DNA of 64,000 bases from Opitutaceae bacterium TAV5 (GCA_000242935.3 CP007054.1:1-64000); one strand, 5' to 3'; counted from the stretch's first letter, positions 27,707-36,544 are shown. Program-made: numbers and translations. Notes: generated by a model from the letters alone, not told the origin.

Positions 27707-28198
27707 ATGAGAACACAAACAACTAGCAATGCATTCAGCATGGTATCGATTCTATTGGTGGTTTGTTTTTTGGAATTGAATACCATTGTTTATTCACAAT
27801 CAACAGGTGGAGGATTAACGTTCAATTGCGAGTCACAATCTTGTCCATCTTGCTCTGATACAGAGGACCTAGCGCATCATATCGATTATTGGTATAGTGA
27901 CTACCAAGTTGAAGATACTTTTCTGAGAGTTGAACCCTGTGATCCTCCTACTGACAGCAACGGAAATCCCAACGTTTCTATCAAACAGATCGAACTTCGT
28001 ACAAATTTTACTATTTCATACACAGCATGGATAAGGTATTGCCATCCAAAGCCAGATGTCCCCTGTCCAGCCTGTGATTCATGGCCAAAGACTCAATGCG
28101 GCAACGCTTCTGATCCTACTCAGGCTTGGTGGGAGGTTATTATTTCCGAAATTCCATGTACTCCTACTTGGGATATGAGCGAGCCTGTCCTTGTTTAA
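27707..28198 (+). CDS. Secreted nine-Cys protein, copy 2
   Basis: A 163-aa paralog of the protein at 12932-13426. After the signal peptide (about residues 1-31) all nine Cys are kept, with the same blocks: CPSCS, EPC followed by PPTDSNGNP, WIRYC, CPAC, SWPKTQC and WEVI. The conserved blocks with otherwise divergent sequence show selection on a disulfide-bonded fold. ATG 27707 is chosen because the frame upstream lies in the previous gene. A PDZ gene follows, as in copy 1. Confidence 0.7.
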   Translation: MRTQTTSNAFSMVSILLVVCFLELNTIVYSQSTGGGLTFNCESQSCPSCSDTEDLAHHIDYWYSDYQVEDTFLRVEPCDPPTDSNGNPNVSIKQIELRTNFTISYTAWIRYCHPKPDVPCPACDSWPKTQCGNASDPTQAWWEVIISEIPCTPTWDMSEPVLV

Positions 28199-28259
28199 CT
28201 TAATCCCCATTATTGTTGATGAGAAGATTGCGCACTAATTAAGCCCCGATTTGTATCAT

Positions 28260-29312
28260 ATGATTACGCATATCAAGGTTGGCGTTTTCCTTTGGCTCAC
28301 ATTTTCAGCGCCATTGCTGTTGTGTAATTCTGCACCTTCCGGAGAAGATGTCCATTCGCCACCGGTTGAACATGCCCTTTTCCAAAGCATATACAATCTC
28401 CCCAAGGGATTAGCGACTCCATTCATTTACCAAGAGCTATCTGTTAATGATGAAATTAAGCGTTTTTCTATTATCGATCTTAAGAACATGATTATCACCT
28501 ATCAAATTGATGACATGATCTTTAGTTACAATTCTGAAGGGAACGGCATAGTTCGAACGTTAAAGTCCAAGGTGTGGACAAAGGTTTCTGGAACAAATCA
28601 AAAGACGATTGAAAGAGATGTAAACGCAATTCTAAATACGATGTCGGTTTTCGGTGAACTATCGAACGACTTGGGAGAATTCAATCGGCATATTCAAAAG
28701 ATTGCGATGGAAGGTAATGTTGCAGCACTTCCGGCAATGATCACTCAGCAGGAACTTCTTAAAAAAATCATTTCTGGCCAACCAGGCCACTGGAAGGGGT
28801 ACGATTACGATATTGGCAGTGATGGGATTATAACGAATAGGGCAATCACCTTAAATACAAATAAGGGACCCTACAAGCTACGAACCACAAACCGATTTGT
28901 TTCTGAAGATGATGTGAGGGTAATTCAACCATATGCAATAGAAGTTGCTCAATCTGATTTCAGTTCATTGGGAAGGAGCATTCCCCGCCTATTTTATAAC
29001 GGGGGCTATGCGTGGGATTTGATAGTTGAAGATATCCCGGCGAACATTGATGGGAGTCGTTTGTTACGAGGTTTTCGTGTTCAAGAACGAGATGGCATAT
29101 TTTATGTTTATTCAGTAATCAGAAATTCTTCGGCAGCTAAAGCCGGTATTCACTCCGGTTTAACGTTAGTGAGAATCGGTAACACCGATGTTAATGGGAT
29201 GACAATTGGTCAGATCATTGCCCTCTTGGCGTCTTCTGATGTCACCGAATTTACTTTTTCAGACGGTTCAAAAGAATTCATCCGAGAAATTCCCTTATCC
29301 TCAGCTAAATAA
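28260..29312 (+). CDS. Exported PDZ-domain protein, copy 2
   Basis: A 350-aa paralog of 13453-14517. It has a signal peptide (about 1-25), a central domain with 'RFSIIDLKNMIITYQ', 'GNVAALPAMITQQE' and 'NGGYAWDLI' shared with the other copy, and a C-terminal PDZ domain (FYVYSVIRNSSAAKAGIHSGLTLVRIG). No catalytic residues of a protease are visible. The GC-rich IS begins just after its stop, so genes that followed it (a rhodanese in copy 1) may have been displaced. Confidence 0.75.
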   Translation: MITHIKVGVFLWLTFSAPLLLCNSAPSGEDVHSPPVEHALFQSIYNLPKGLATPFIYQELSVNDEIKRFSIIDLKNMIITYQIDDMIFSYNSEGNGIVRTLKSKVWTKVSGTNQKTIERDVNAILNTMSVFGELSNDLGEFNRHIQKIAMEGNVAALPAMITQQELLKKIISGQPGHWKGYDYDIGSDGIITNRAITLNTNKGPYKLRTTNRFVSEDDVRVIQPYAIEVAQSDFSSLGRSIPRLFYNGGYAWDLIVEDIPANIDGSRLLRGFRVQERDGIFYVYSVIRNSSAAKAGIHSGLTLVRIGNTDVNGMTIGQIIALLASSDVTEFTFSDGSKEFIREIPLSSAK

Positions 29313-29501
29313 CGGCGTCTTGGATACTATCCTGTCCTCATTTGGATATTTTTAACATTCTCTTTATCGATCTTCCTGAAAATTTTGCCACTTCGATTGG
29401 GAACTCGCGCACCATTAACCCTACGCACCGCGATACGCCGACAAGATACATTTCCACCAACGCTTCATCCACGCTGCTTTCCCTCTTCCGGCATCGCTCG
29501 A

Positions 29502-30466
29502 TTATCGTCGTTTCAGCCACCATGCGCCGGCCAGTTTGATGCGTCGGTGGAGGATGTGACGGTTGCCGCTTTCGATCATGCCGGAGCCGAGCGGGAGGCC
29601 GGCGCGCAGGGCGGCGGGATAATCGAGCTGGTCGAGGCGGTTTTGGAGGTAGCGCAAGGCGCAGCGAGCCGGGGCGAGTTCATCAGGGAAGCCGGGCGGC
29701 TCCTGACGATGCCGGAGGGCGTCAAGCACCTTGCCGGCATTTCCGTTTTTGAGGTGATCGCGGTGGGTCTGCACCGTTTCCCGCTGACCGGGCCAGACGG
29801 CAGCCAGGTAGTCGCAGACGTGAAACAGGTCCAGCAGGTAGCTTGCATCCGGTCCGAAGCGTCGCAGGCACTGGTCGGCGATCCATACCGCGCCGTCGCC
29901 GACACCATGCACCCGGCTGTTGAGTCCGCGACCGGCCGCCCGCGCGGTGTTTTCCCACAGGTCCCCGGCCGACTCGACCCCGTTCATCGTGGCCGCATAG
30001 CAGGCCCGGGCCGAGTCCTTGCCCCGGGCGGCCACCAGACGCAGTTCCCGCCAGTCGGTCCGGCGATACCGGCGCCGGTCCGCCCCGGCCGGCGCGCCGG
30101 CCGTCGACACAGTCGGCACCATGCACCCGTCGGCCTCGGCCACCAGCACCTCCACTCCCCGGCACGGCAGGGCGCGCGAAGGCGCCGGCGTCTGTTCGGC
30201 CATCCGCCGGGCGTGCTCCAGCGTGGTGCTGCGCACCCGGTGCACGCTCACCTCCACCCCGTAATGCTCCCGGAACTTCTCCGCTGCCTGCGCAAACGCA
30301 TCGTCGGCTCCAAAATCGGTGAGCGCTCGCTGCACCCTCCTCGAACTGCCACGCGGCCTCACCCCGGCCTGCCGGCAAAACGGCCGCTCTATCCGCCCGT
30401 CGCACCACCACACCTGCTCGCAGATCTCGATCCACCCGAATCCTGTCAGCCACCGGACTTTTTTTT
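29502..30466 (-). CDS. ISKra4-like transposase, catalytic part (second frame)
   Basis: The catalytic part is read after the A8 slippage site (30459-30466) and has no start of its own. It shows the ISKra4-type pattern: WWCDG near the start, 'ADGCMVPT', 'GDGAVWIAD', 'LLDLFHVCDYLAAV', and the C-terminal 'GSGMIESGNRHI' and 'LAGAWWLK'. The frame stops at once after AWWLKRR, where family members usually continue for some tens of residues, so the C-terminus may be truncated or mutated. Activity is doubtful. Confidence 0.75.
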
Positions 30467-30712
30467 CCTGTGCCGGTGCACCTTCCGGCCTCCCGGCTCC
30501 GGCGCACCGGCCGCCATCCGCCGCGCACACCCTCCCATCGTCTCCTGCCCGAGCTGGCGCACCATCTGCGCCACCCGCTCCTCCACCTCGTCGAGCCTGC
30601 CTGCTCCTTCTCCGGCTTGCTCCAGCTCCTCTACTATCCGCTCCATCTGTCCGTAGACTTCCGGATACTCCCTCAACCTCTCCTCCAGCGTCTTCCCCGT
30701 CTTGCTTTCCAT
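30446..30712 (-). CDS. ISKra4-like transposase, N-terminal part (first frame)
   Basis: Starts at ATG 30712 (MESKTGKTLEERLREYPEVYGQ). It encodes a helical, Glu/Arg-rich N-terminal segment of 88 aa and ends shortly after the A8 run. A -1 shift at that run joins it to the catalytic frame. Longer upstream starts exist (30772). Confidence 0.65.
   Translation of the reverse strand: MESKTGKTLEERLREYPEVYGQMERIVEELEQAGEGAGRLDEVEERVAQMVRQLGQETMGGCARRMAAGAPEPGGRKVHRHRKKKSGG
30459..30466 (-). promoter_or_regulatory. Putative -1 frameshift site (A8)
   Basis: On the coding strand eight A residues follow CAGG. Slipping back one base changes AGG AAA AAA AAG to GAA AAA AAA GTC, moving from the N-terminal to the catalytic transposase frame. 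A real frameshift mutation or a sequencing error in the homopolymer are the alternatives. Confidence 0.55.
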
Positions 30713-30894
30713 CCCTCTCTCCTGCCATCCTCTCTCCCCTTTATCCAGGTTTATCCATCCCCTCTCCATCACTTCCGATTACACCCATCGCGTGGGTCAA
30801 ATCTCAATGGATGCTGACAATTGAGTTTGGGTGTTTGTTTTGGGTGGATCACATGTAGCAAACAATACCCCTCATATGGGCAGATTTTCTGTTC

Positions 30895-31563
30895 CTACCG
30901 GATAATACAGTGTAAAAAAAATTTTAACTCTTTGCCTTCTGCTGAGGTTATTAGTACTGGGAAATTCTCATATTTGAGAGTATCTGTGGTGAGAGGTGTC
31001 ACCTCAATTTCATAAAGAGCGTTTGGTGAAATTTCCTTGGTGGTGAAACTAAAGAAGGAGCTCTCGAAGGTTGGCTGAATGATTGAAACAGATGGTTCAT
31101 TTACAGTTACTCTAATAACCTTAGTGGTCAGGGCTTTCTTCGCTTGCCATAGAACAACTGCTGGCTTAATTGTTAGCGGCTGTTTGGTTTTGACATGAAC
31201 CTTCAAGCGGTCAGTGATTGTTGTGGTAGAACCATCCTTCAGAATTTGTCCTTTAACCTCAATATTTACGACCGCCTTTTCCTCATTACTCGAATAAGAT
31301 GCTTTAATGTCCCCTGACTCCCCGGGCCCAAATTTCTTGTTTTCTAGTGTTAATACTGTACAACCACAACTTGCCGTAATTGGACCGATTTCGACATCAT
31401 GTCCAGTGTCATTATGAAAAGTTAGGGAGAAAACTGTTCTATCATTTCCATACAGGTGTTCGATTTCGATTTCGTCTTTTTCCCATTTCAGGGTATTTGC
31501 AGCAAATCCCAAGGATGTGAATATATGAAATAAACATAGAACTGTATGAATTCGATTGAACAT
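30895..31563 (-). CDS. DUF1573 exported protein
   Basis: A 222-aa protein with a signal peptide (about residues 1-21). The DUF1573 domain follows: 'FSLTFHNDTG', then 'ITASCGCTV' (Cys66, Cys68) and 'FGPGESGDIKASY', all hallmarks of this Ig-like domain. Its role is not settled; it often lies near thiol-redox or sulfur genes. Here it follows the YD gene on the minus strand and lies next to the IS. Confidence 0.8.
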   Translation of the reverse strand: MFNRIHTVLCLFHIFTSLGFAANTLKWEKDEIEIEHLYGNDRTVFSLTFHNDTGHDVEIGPITASCGCTVLTLENKKFGPGESGDIKASYSSNEEKAVVNIEVKGQILKDGSTTTITDRLKVHVKTKQPLTIKPAVVLWQAKKALTTKVIRVTVNEPSVSIIQPTFESSFFSFTTKEISPNALYEIEVTPLTTDTLKYENFPVLITSAEGKELKFFLHCIIR

Positions 31564-31661
31564 TGTGAGTAGTGGATTGGATGTAGCACCGGAGGGAAAT
31601 CGCGGTTCAGTCTTCTCCGGCTCTGGAAGTGTTTAGTGAGAATTGTTGGATATGCGTTGTT

Positions 31662-33164
31662 CTATGGCTCAAGAGTATAGGAAGTTTCGTGATTTATGAA
31701 TTTGGTTATTTTCTGCTCACTATCTAAAAATTGGGTCCACTTCTTTTTCCCATCGCGATAGAATTCAATATATTGGCCATTATTGATCGGATTATATTTA
31801 TATTCATCAATACCGGCAAGGGTGAATACCTTTTTCGTTCTAAGCTGCCCACTAATGTATTCATTGCTTTCGATTAGCTTCCCGTCTTGGAATACACGTA
31901 CCAAACCAGCCAATTCGCCCGTTCTTCTTTCATAATCCCAGACCTTAATAGAACCTGCGGGATTGATATACCTAATCATTCGACCAAATTCATCGTACGC
32001 TCTACGGGAAACACTTATTTGGCCATCTTGATCTGTCGTCTCAATTTTACGGATTTTCCCGTAAGATGGGCCTTGAGCTAGTATATGGAATGTTTTCCGC
32101 TGAATCCCATTGGGGAGTATTTTTGTTTCCACTCCCTTGTTCCTGTCATAACTACTATATTCCCGCTTACCATCGTTTCGAATCCGTGTAATTGAGGCAT
32201 CTTCTGCGTCCCAATTAAACTTAGGAATCTGGCTTATGTTCACGGATTTCTTGTCAGAATTAACTGGTGTTTCAAATAACATCAGGCTTGAATTATCAAT
32301 TTTATATTCGCTATCTTTATCTTTCACCAAAAAACCACTTTTCGAATCCCATTGAACAAAATTTGAAGATTCTGGTAATCCGATAACCTGAAAATCTGCC
32401 CTGTTATTGTTTTGATCTTGCTGCCTATATGAAATATTAATTTGCGGTTGAGATGATGACGCATTTATAATCCTCATCAAGTATGGTGGGGTGGAGAAAT
32501 TATTTAAAGTGGAGCTTCCGAATTCTACAAGATATTGGTTGCTGCCTACAGTCATTGCCGCAGCCTTTCTTTGTTGATACTTGATTTCGATGAGGTTGAT
32601 TCCTTTGTTTATATCCGTAAGCCGTAATGGAAGCCCTAACGAGTTATATGATATTGAATATCTGCTCATGTTACCCGAAAAGGCCATGGAACGCAGAAGG
32701 CCATTTTCGTAAATTAATTTGGCTCCAGATTTATTATCCGAAAGTGATATTGTCCGATTGCCCGACTCTTTAGTCCCTTTCCATCTACCATCGGATGTTT
32801 CGAAATAGATTATACCATCAGGTCTTGGTCTTCTGGCCAGTTTCCATATAGTACCGTCCGGCCTGTGCCAGCGTAGGAGTCGCTGGGATTCTTCTATTAA
32901 GCGTGACTCAAGTATTGGGAGAAACCAGCCTTGTCCCAAGCTTCCTTCATTAAGTCGTGGGTCACTAGAAAAAATGATTCGCAGGGGTACCTTAACATGA
33001 TCCAAGTTTATTGTATCTATGTCGTAATACCATCTAGCATAACCGTATCTGTCCGCTGATCCCAAACGATATAGATTTCCGTTAAAAGAGAAATCCGACT
33101 GAGCTTGTAGCCCGGCATGGGTTAATAACGGAATGATAAAAATAAAAGTCTTGTAAAGATTCAT
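31662..33164 (-). CDS. Secreted YD-repeat/RHS-like protein, 500 aa
   Basis: A paralog of the 586-aa protein at 24006-25766. After the signal peptide (about residues 1-21) it shares 'YGYARWYYDIDT', 'SSDPRLNEGSLGQGWFLPILESRLIEE' and 'RWHRPDGTIW', then YD-type repeats such as 'YDEFGRMIRYINPAGS'. It lacks a recognisable toxin end and is about 85 residues shorter than its paralog. It follows the small-peptide gene (33203-33448) and precedes DUF1573. Confidence 0.75.
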   Translation of the reverse strand: MNLYKTFIFIIPLLTHAGLQAQSDFSFNGNLYRLGSADRYGYARWYYDIDTINLDHVKVPLRIIFSSDPRLNEGSLGQGWFLPILESRLIEESQRLLRWHRPDGTIWKLARRPRPDGIIYFETSDGRWKGTKESGNRTISLSDNKSGAKLIYENGLLRSMAFSGNMSRYSISYNSLGLPLRLTDINKGINLIEIKYQQRKAAAMTVGSNQYLVEFGSSTLNNFSTPPYLMRIINASSSQPQINISYRQQDQNNNRADFQVIGLPESSNFVQWDSKSGFLVKDKDSEYKIDNSSLMLFETPVNSDKKSVNISQIPKFNWDAEDASITRIRNDGKREYSSYDRNKGVETKILPNGIQRKTFHILAQGPSYGKIRKIETTDQDGQISVSRRAYDEFGRMIRYINPAGSIKVWDYERRTGELAGLVRVFQDGKLIESNEYISGQLRTKKVFTLAGIDEYKYNPINNGQYIEFYRDGKKKWTQFLDSEQKITKFINHETSYTLEP

Positions 33165-33197
33165 ATTTTATCAAACCATTTGTTTCATGGTTGGTCT

Positions 33198-33519
33198 TAA
33201 ATTTAATCGGTGATGGAGTCCTCGTTCATTGAATCAAAGGTTTCCAGGAGCATGGAATCCCCGCCGTTGGGGGGATTGTTGGGATTTCCGCAACCGGGGG
33301 CTTCCGGGTTTTCATTACAGGGATCACATTCCGGTAACGAAGGATTAGCGGTACACGGATCGCAGTCATCTGCGATTCCTTGGGAAGGGAGGAGAAGGTG
33401 AGCTGCCCCTGCCATTGCAAGAATAAGAAAACCAGTTTTCGTGCTCATCGGAATATTCGTGTTGTTCACCACGAACCAGTACTTTTTTTGACTTCCAGTC
33501 AATCTGAATATCTAATAGG
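33198..33519 (-). repeat. 322-bp inverted repeat, right copy
   Basis: Inverse copy of 12552-12873; paired coordinates sum to 46071. It holds the second identical peptide gene. Its outer edge lies about 170 bp from the giant palindrome. Confidence 0.9.
33203..33448 (-). CDS. Small secreted Cys-rich peptide, copy 2
   Basis: Identical in protein sequence to the gene at 12623-12868: signal peptide to residue 26, five Cys, PNNPPNGG linker, acidic tail. Here it is followed on the minus strand by the YD-repeat-like gene (38 bp gap), the same order as the 23814 peptide. This suggests the peptide-YD order is ancestral and that the 12623 copy is the rearranged one. Confidence 0.7.
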   Translation of the reverse strand: MSTKTGFLILAMAGAAHLLLPSQGIADDCDPCTANPSLPECDPCNENPEAPGCGNPNNPPNGGDSMLLETFDSMNEDSITD

Positions 33520-33646
33520 CCGGAAAAGTTGTGGCGAGCGTGTATAAATGCCATTTCCTTGAGCGCGAAATGCGGGAAAAACTGTTGACAATGAGTGATT
33601 GGGCCACGGTGGGCGGATTTGGAGGGGGGTATCTGTGATGTGCCGG

Positions 33647-33901
33647 TCAAACCTGATGCCGGAAGACCTTCGGGAAGCGTGTCTGGAGGTCGTTGCGGAT
33701 GGAGTCGGAGTAGGTTGCAATGGCATTTTCGGAAGCTGTGTAGGCGGTGCCATCTGGATCGACTACGGAGACTGCTTTGATTAGGCCATCGTAGTGTTTT
33801 TCCATGAATGACTCGTTGGCTGTAAGTTGGGATGCGACTGGTTCGGGGAGAACCTCCCCGGCGATGGATTCGATGTGCAGGTAGGCGGTTGAGCGGTTCA
33901 T
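33647..33901 (-). CDS. 84-aa protein, left copy with altered end
   Basis: Identical to the right-arm gene (41946-42200) for the first 72 residues, after which the palindrome ends (33687) and the last 12 residues come from the unique flank (LQTRFPKVFRHQV instead of LRKLYPHEYRDKR). One of the two is therefore a fusion made when the repeat formed. No domain recognised; soluble and slightly acidic. Confidence 0.6.
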   Translation of the reverse strand: MNRSTAYLHIESIAGEVLPEPVASQLTANESFMEKHYDGLIKAVSVVDPDGTAYTASENAIATYSDSIRNDLQTRFPKVFRHQV

Positions 33902-34037
33902 GATTGGAAAGTCTTGGAACTGTTTGGAGAGTTGGGAGTGATGATCGGGCCGGTGGAGGCTGTTTGAAGGTGAATTGGTGATGCCAGAATGCTGTCAGGA
34001 TGCCGGCGGTGGCGGAAGGCGTGGGGGAGGGAGGCGG

Positions 34038-34367
34038 TTATGGTTGTGCCTCGCCGGGGTGCCGGTGTTTTTTGGCGAGGCGGAGGAAGTCCGCGGAGAT
34101 GGTGACGGCCAGGCCGAGCAGTGCCAGATTGGCGAGGTACCACAGGGGGAAGATGCCGAGGAGCGCGTGCCGGTGTCCTGCGGTTGCGAATTCGGTCCAG
34201 CCGGGGATGGGGGAATCCGGGAATATTGTTCCTGCCGAGAGGTAGCTACAGATGAAGAGTACGGGGAGGACGGAGAGGAGAAACCAGCACAGGGTTCTTT
34301 TTTTCAGCACTAGGTAGGTTGCTGCGCTCAGAACGGCGATGAAGTAGGCGAGTTGCACAGCGAGCAT
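34038..34367 (-). CDS. Small membrane protein, left copy, shifted end
   Basis: A 109-aa protein with three hydrophobic segments (about residues 1-18, 27-45 and 75-95). Same as the right-arm protein up to 'DFLRLAKK'; then the extra T at 34068-34073 shifts the frame and gives a different, shorter tail (HRHPGEAQP). Confidence 0.55.
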   Translation of the reverse strand: MLAVQLAYFIAVLSAATYLVLKKRTLCWFLLSVLPVLFICSYLSAGTIFPDSPIPGWTEFATAGHRHALLGIFPLWYLANLALLGLAVTISADFLRLAKKHRHPGEAQP

Positions 34368-34472
34368 GGCATGTACGAGTATGGATGGAGTGCTGTTTTG
34401 GTAAAGACCTTTTCCGGGCGGTGCAGGGGGCTGATTACAGCAGGCGAGTGGCTGTAGGCGCCACTACCTGAG

Positions 34473-35990
34473 CTAGGGGGAACCGGATTTTTTGCGGTGG
34501 TACTGGATGAGTTTGTTGCGGAGTGCGGCGAGAGCGGGGTCGGGGCGGCGTTTGTTGAAGGCGGCGAAGGCGGCGAAGTTTTTCCTCTTTGCCTTTGCCT
34601 TTGCCGTAGCCGGCGGCGGCGAGGCGGCGGGGGGAGTGCCGGCGTCGGCCTGGCGTGCGAGGCGTGCGGCTTTGTCTTTGGCGAGTTTTTTGTTGTGGCC
34701 CTTGAAGCGCCCGGGGGCGCGGGGTTTTTTCGTTGGAGAGGAGGGGGGGGCTGCGGAGCCGGCGCGGGCCGTCGGGGTGGCGGTGCCGGCCGGGGGGCTG
34801 GCGGGTGAGCCGGCCTCGATGGCGGCGGCGGGCGGTGCGGGAAGATCCGGTGCGGGTGGGGCTGCGGGGGAGCTGGCGCGGGAGGGGGGAACCGTCATCC
34901 GGGCGGGGGGGCTGGCGCGGCGGTTGCGGCCGCCGGAGCGGCCGGAGCCGGCGGCGGCGGGCGGAGGGCCGGGCTCGATGCCGGCGGGGGGGGATTCGGG
35001 AGGGGGCTCGATTGCGTGCGATCTGGGGGGTGTGTTTTTGCGGGAACGTCCGGATGGCCGCGCGGAGGGCGCGGAGGGTGCGTGGCGTTGGCGTGGCGGG
35101 GTGTCTGGCGGGGTTGCAGCCTTCTCCCCTGCCCCGGGTTTGGTCCTTTTCGCGGGAGCGGCGGGAGCCGGCGGGTTAGGCGGAGGGGTTTCGCCGGCCG
35201 GTGCCGGCGGTACGGGATCGAGGAGGGGGTCGGATTCGGGACCGGGAGCGGGTGTGGCGCGGTGGAGCCGGAGGAGACGGGAGGTGGTGCGGACGGAGAC
35301 GCCGGCAATTTTGGCGAGCTTGCGCTGGTTGAGTTTCGGGAACTGTGTTTTCGCCTCGAGTATTTTTTCGAGGAGGAACTGGTCGAGGGAGAGGACAGGA
35401 GGGGGGATGTCCTCGCGCTGGAAGTTGATGGCGGCGATCGTGCGGTCGTTCTGGACGACGCGGGCCTTCTGGAGGCCGTCCATGACGTTTTTGGCAAAGT
35501 TGTCGATGTCGCCCCGCACCCATGGGGGGATGCCGTTGTGTGGGGCCCAGGCAAGGAAGGTGCGCTGGGGATCGATGTGGGAGCAGACACGGGAGGGGGG
35601 CTGCGGGGGGGGCAGGTCGAGGGCCTTGCAGGCCAGGCCGATCCTGTTCTGGAATTTCTGGCTCTGGTAGTCGGTGACGAGGCGGGGAGGGCCCTTGCCG
35701 GTGGGGCTGGGCAGGGCGGTGGGCCGTCCCATGACGACGGGAGGGATGTCCAGGAGCAGGCAGGTCCAGTGGAGGGTGAACCAGGAATGGGCGAGGAAGA
35801 GGGGTCGGCCGGTGGCGGAGCGGACGACGACGGTTTGCAGGCCGCTGGAGATGTCGGGGAGGGGCTGGTTGGGAGGGCCTTCGGCATCGAGGAGTGAGGC
35901 CAGGAGGCGGTCGAACAGTTCGGAGGTCGTGGAGGACGGGGAAATCCCGAGCTTCCGGAATTCGCGGATGTATTCGATGAGGGAGGACAT
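34473..35990 (-). CDS. RusA-like resolvase with HTH, left copy
   Basis: Identical to the right-arm gene at 39858-41375, where the domains are described. The antisense frames of up to 392 codons over this gene are by-products of its GC-rich, Pro/Ala-rich composition. Both copies are intact, so the resolvase dosage is doubled. Confidence 0.8.
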   Translation of the reverse strand: MSSLIEYIREFRKLGISPSSTTSELFDRLLASLLDAEGPPNQPLPDISSGLQTVVVRSATGRPLFLAHSWFTLHWTCLLLDIPPVVMGRPTALPSPTGKGPPRLVTDYQSQKFQNRIGLACKALDLPPPQPPSRVCSHIDPQRTFLAWAPHNGIPPWVRGDIDNFAKNVMDGLQKARVVQNDRTIAAINFQREDIPPPVLSLDQFLLEKILEAKTQFPKLNQRKLAKIAGVSVRTTSRLLRLHRATPAPGPESDPLLDPVPPAPAGETPPPNPPAPAAPAKRTKPGAGEKAATPPDTPPRQRHAPSAPSARPSGRSRKNTPPRSHAIEPPPESPPAGIEPGPPPAAAGSGRSGGRNRRASPPARMTVPPSRASSPAAPPAPDLPAPPAAAIEAGSPASPPAGTATPTARAGSAAPPSSPTKKPRAPGRFKGHNKKLAKDKAARLARQADAGTPPAASPPPATAKAKAKRKNFAAFAAFNKRRPDPALAALRNKLIQYHRKKSGSP

Positions 35991-35996
35991 GGCGGT

Positions 35997-36539
35997 CTAT
36001 CGCTTGCGGCCGTGTGCGGCCGTGGTGGATGTGTCTGGTGCAGGTGGAAGCGGAGCGCCGGTGCCGGCGGGCCCGGCCCGCCGGGAGGCCTCGGGGATTT
36101 GTGGATGCACGTCCGGGAGGGGGATATGGCCGTCGTGGTTAGCGCCGGGAACCTCGCTCCAGTCGGGTTCGGGATCTTCGTCCTGGTCCCATTGTGTCAT
36201 GTCGCGGGCGATCTGCCGGGCTTCCTCCTCGCGCATGCGATCGTCGTCGGAGAGACCGCCGGCGGTGCCGGCATCGAGGCCGGCGCGCGCGGCCGCGGTG
36301 GACGTGGAGGATGCCGGCGTCGCGCCGGCAGCGGGAGACCGGCGGCGGTGCAGCTCGGAGAGTGCGGCCGCATGGCATTCGCGGAGGTTGGCGAACCATG
36401 CGCCGGCACGGACGCGCTCCAGCTCGGCGTCGGGGATACGTGCGAGGTGTTCCGGGGAGACATCGAGGATCGAGGCACAGAGATCCGCAGGGAGATCCGA
36501 GGATTTCCAGGTGATGATGTCGTCGGAGTGAAGGGACAT
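35997..36539 (-). CDS. Hypothetical protein, 180 aa, left copy
   Basis: Identical to the right-arm gene at 39309-39851, described there. Its stop lies 6 bp before the RusA-like start, and its start 5 bp after the tail frame of the 287-aa gene. Confidence 0.6.
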   Translation of the reverse strand: MSLHSDDIITWKSSDLPADLCASILDVSPEHLARIPDAELERVRAGAWFANLRECHAAALSELHRRRSPAAGATPASSTSTAAARAGLDAGTAGGLSDDDRMREEEARQIARDMTQWDQDEDPEPDWSEVPGANHDGHIPLPDVHPQIPEASRRAGPAGTGAPLPPAPDTSTTAAHGRKR

Positions 36540-36544
36540 CGGAG

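Larger units (their letters stand above)
29330..30830 (-). mobile_element. ISKra4-like insertion sequence
   Basis: A GC-rich block that contrasts sharply with the AT-rich genes on both sides. It encodes an ISKra4-type transposase in two frames. I could not find terminal inverted repeats or a target duplication by eye, so the limits are approximate. It separates the PDZ gene from the DUF1573 gene. Confidence 0.7.

Noticed and set aside
29385-30656. 423-codon plus-strand frame over the IS
   Set aside because: Antisense to the recognisable ISKra4-like transposase; its product is Pro/Arg-rich without domains.
34492-35670. 392-codon open frame antisense to the RusA-like gene (and its mirror at 40178-41356), plus 293- and 330-codon frames
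   Set aside because: They arise because the true gene is Pro/Ala-rich with G or C at third positions. They have low-complexity products and no ribosome binding site.
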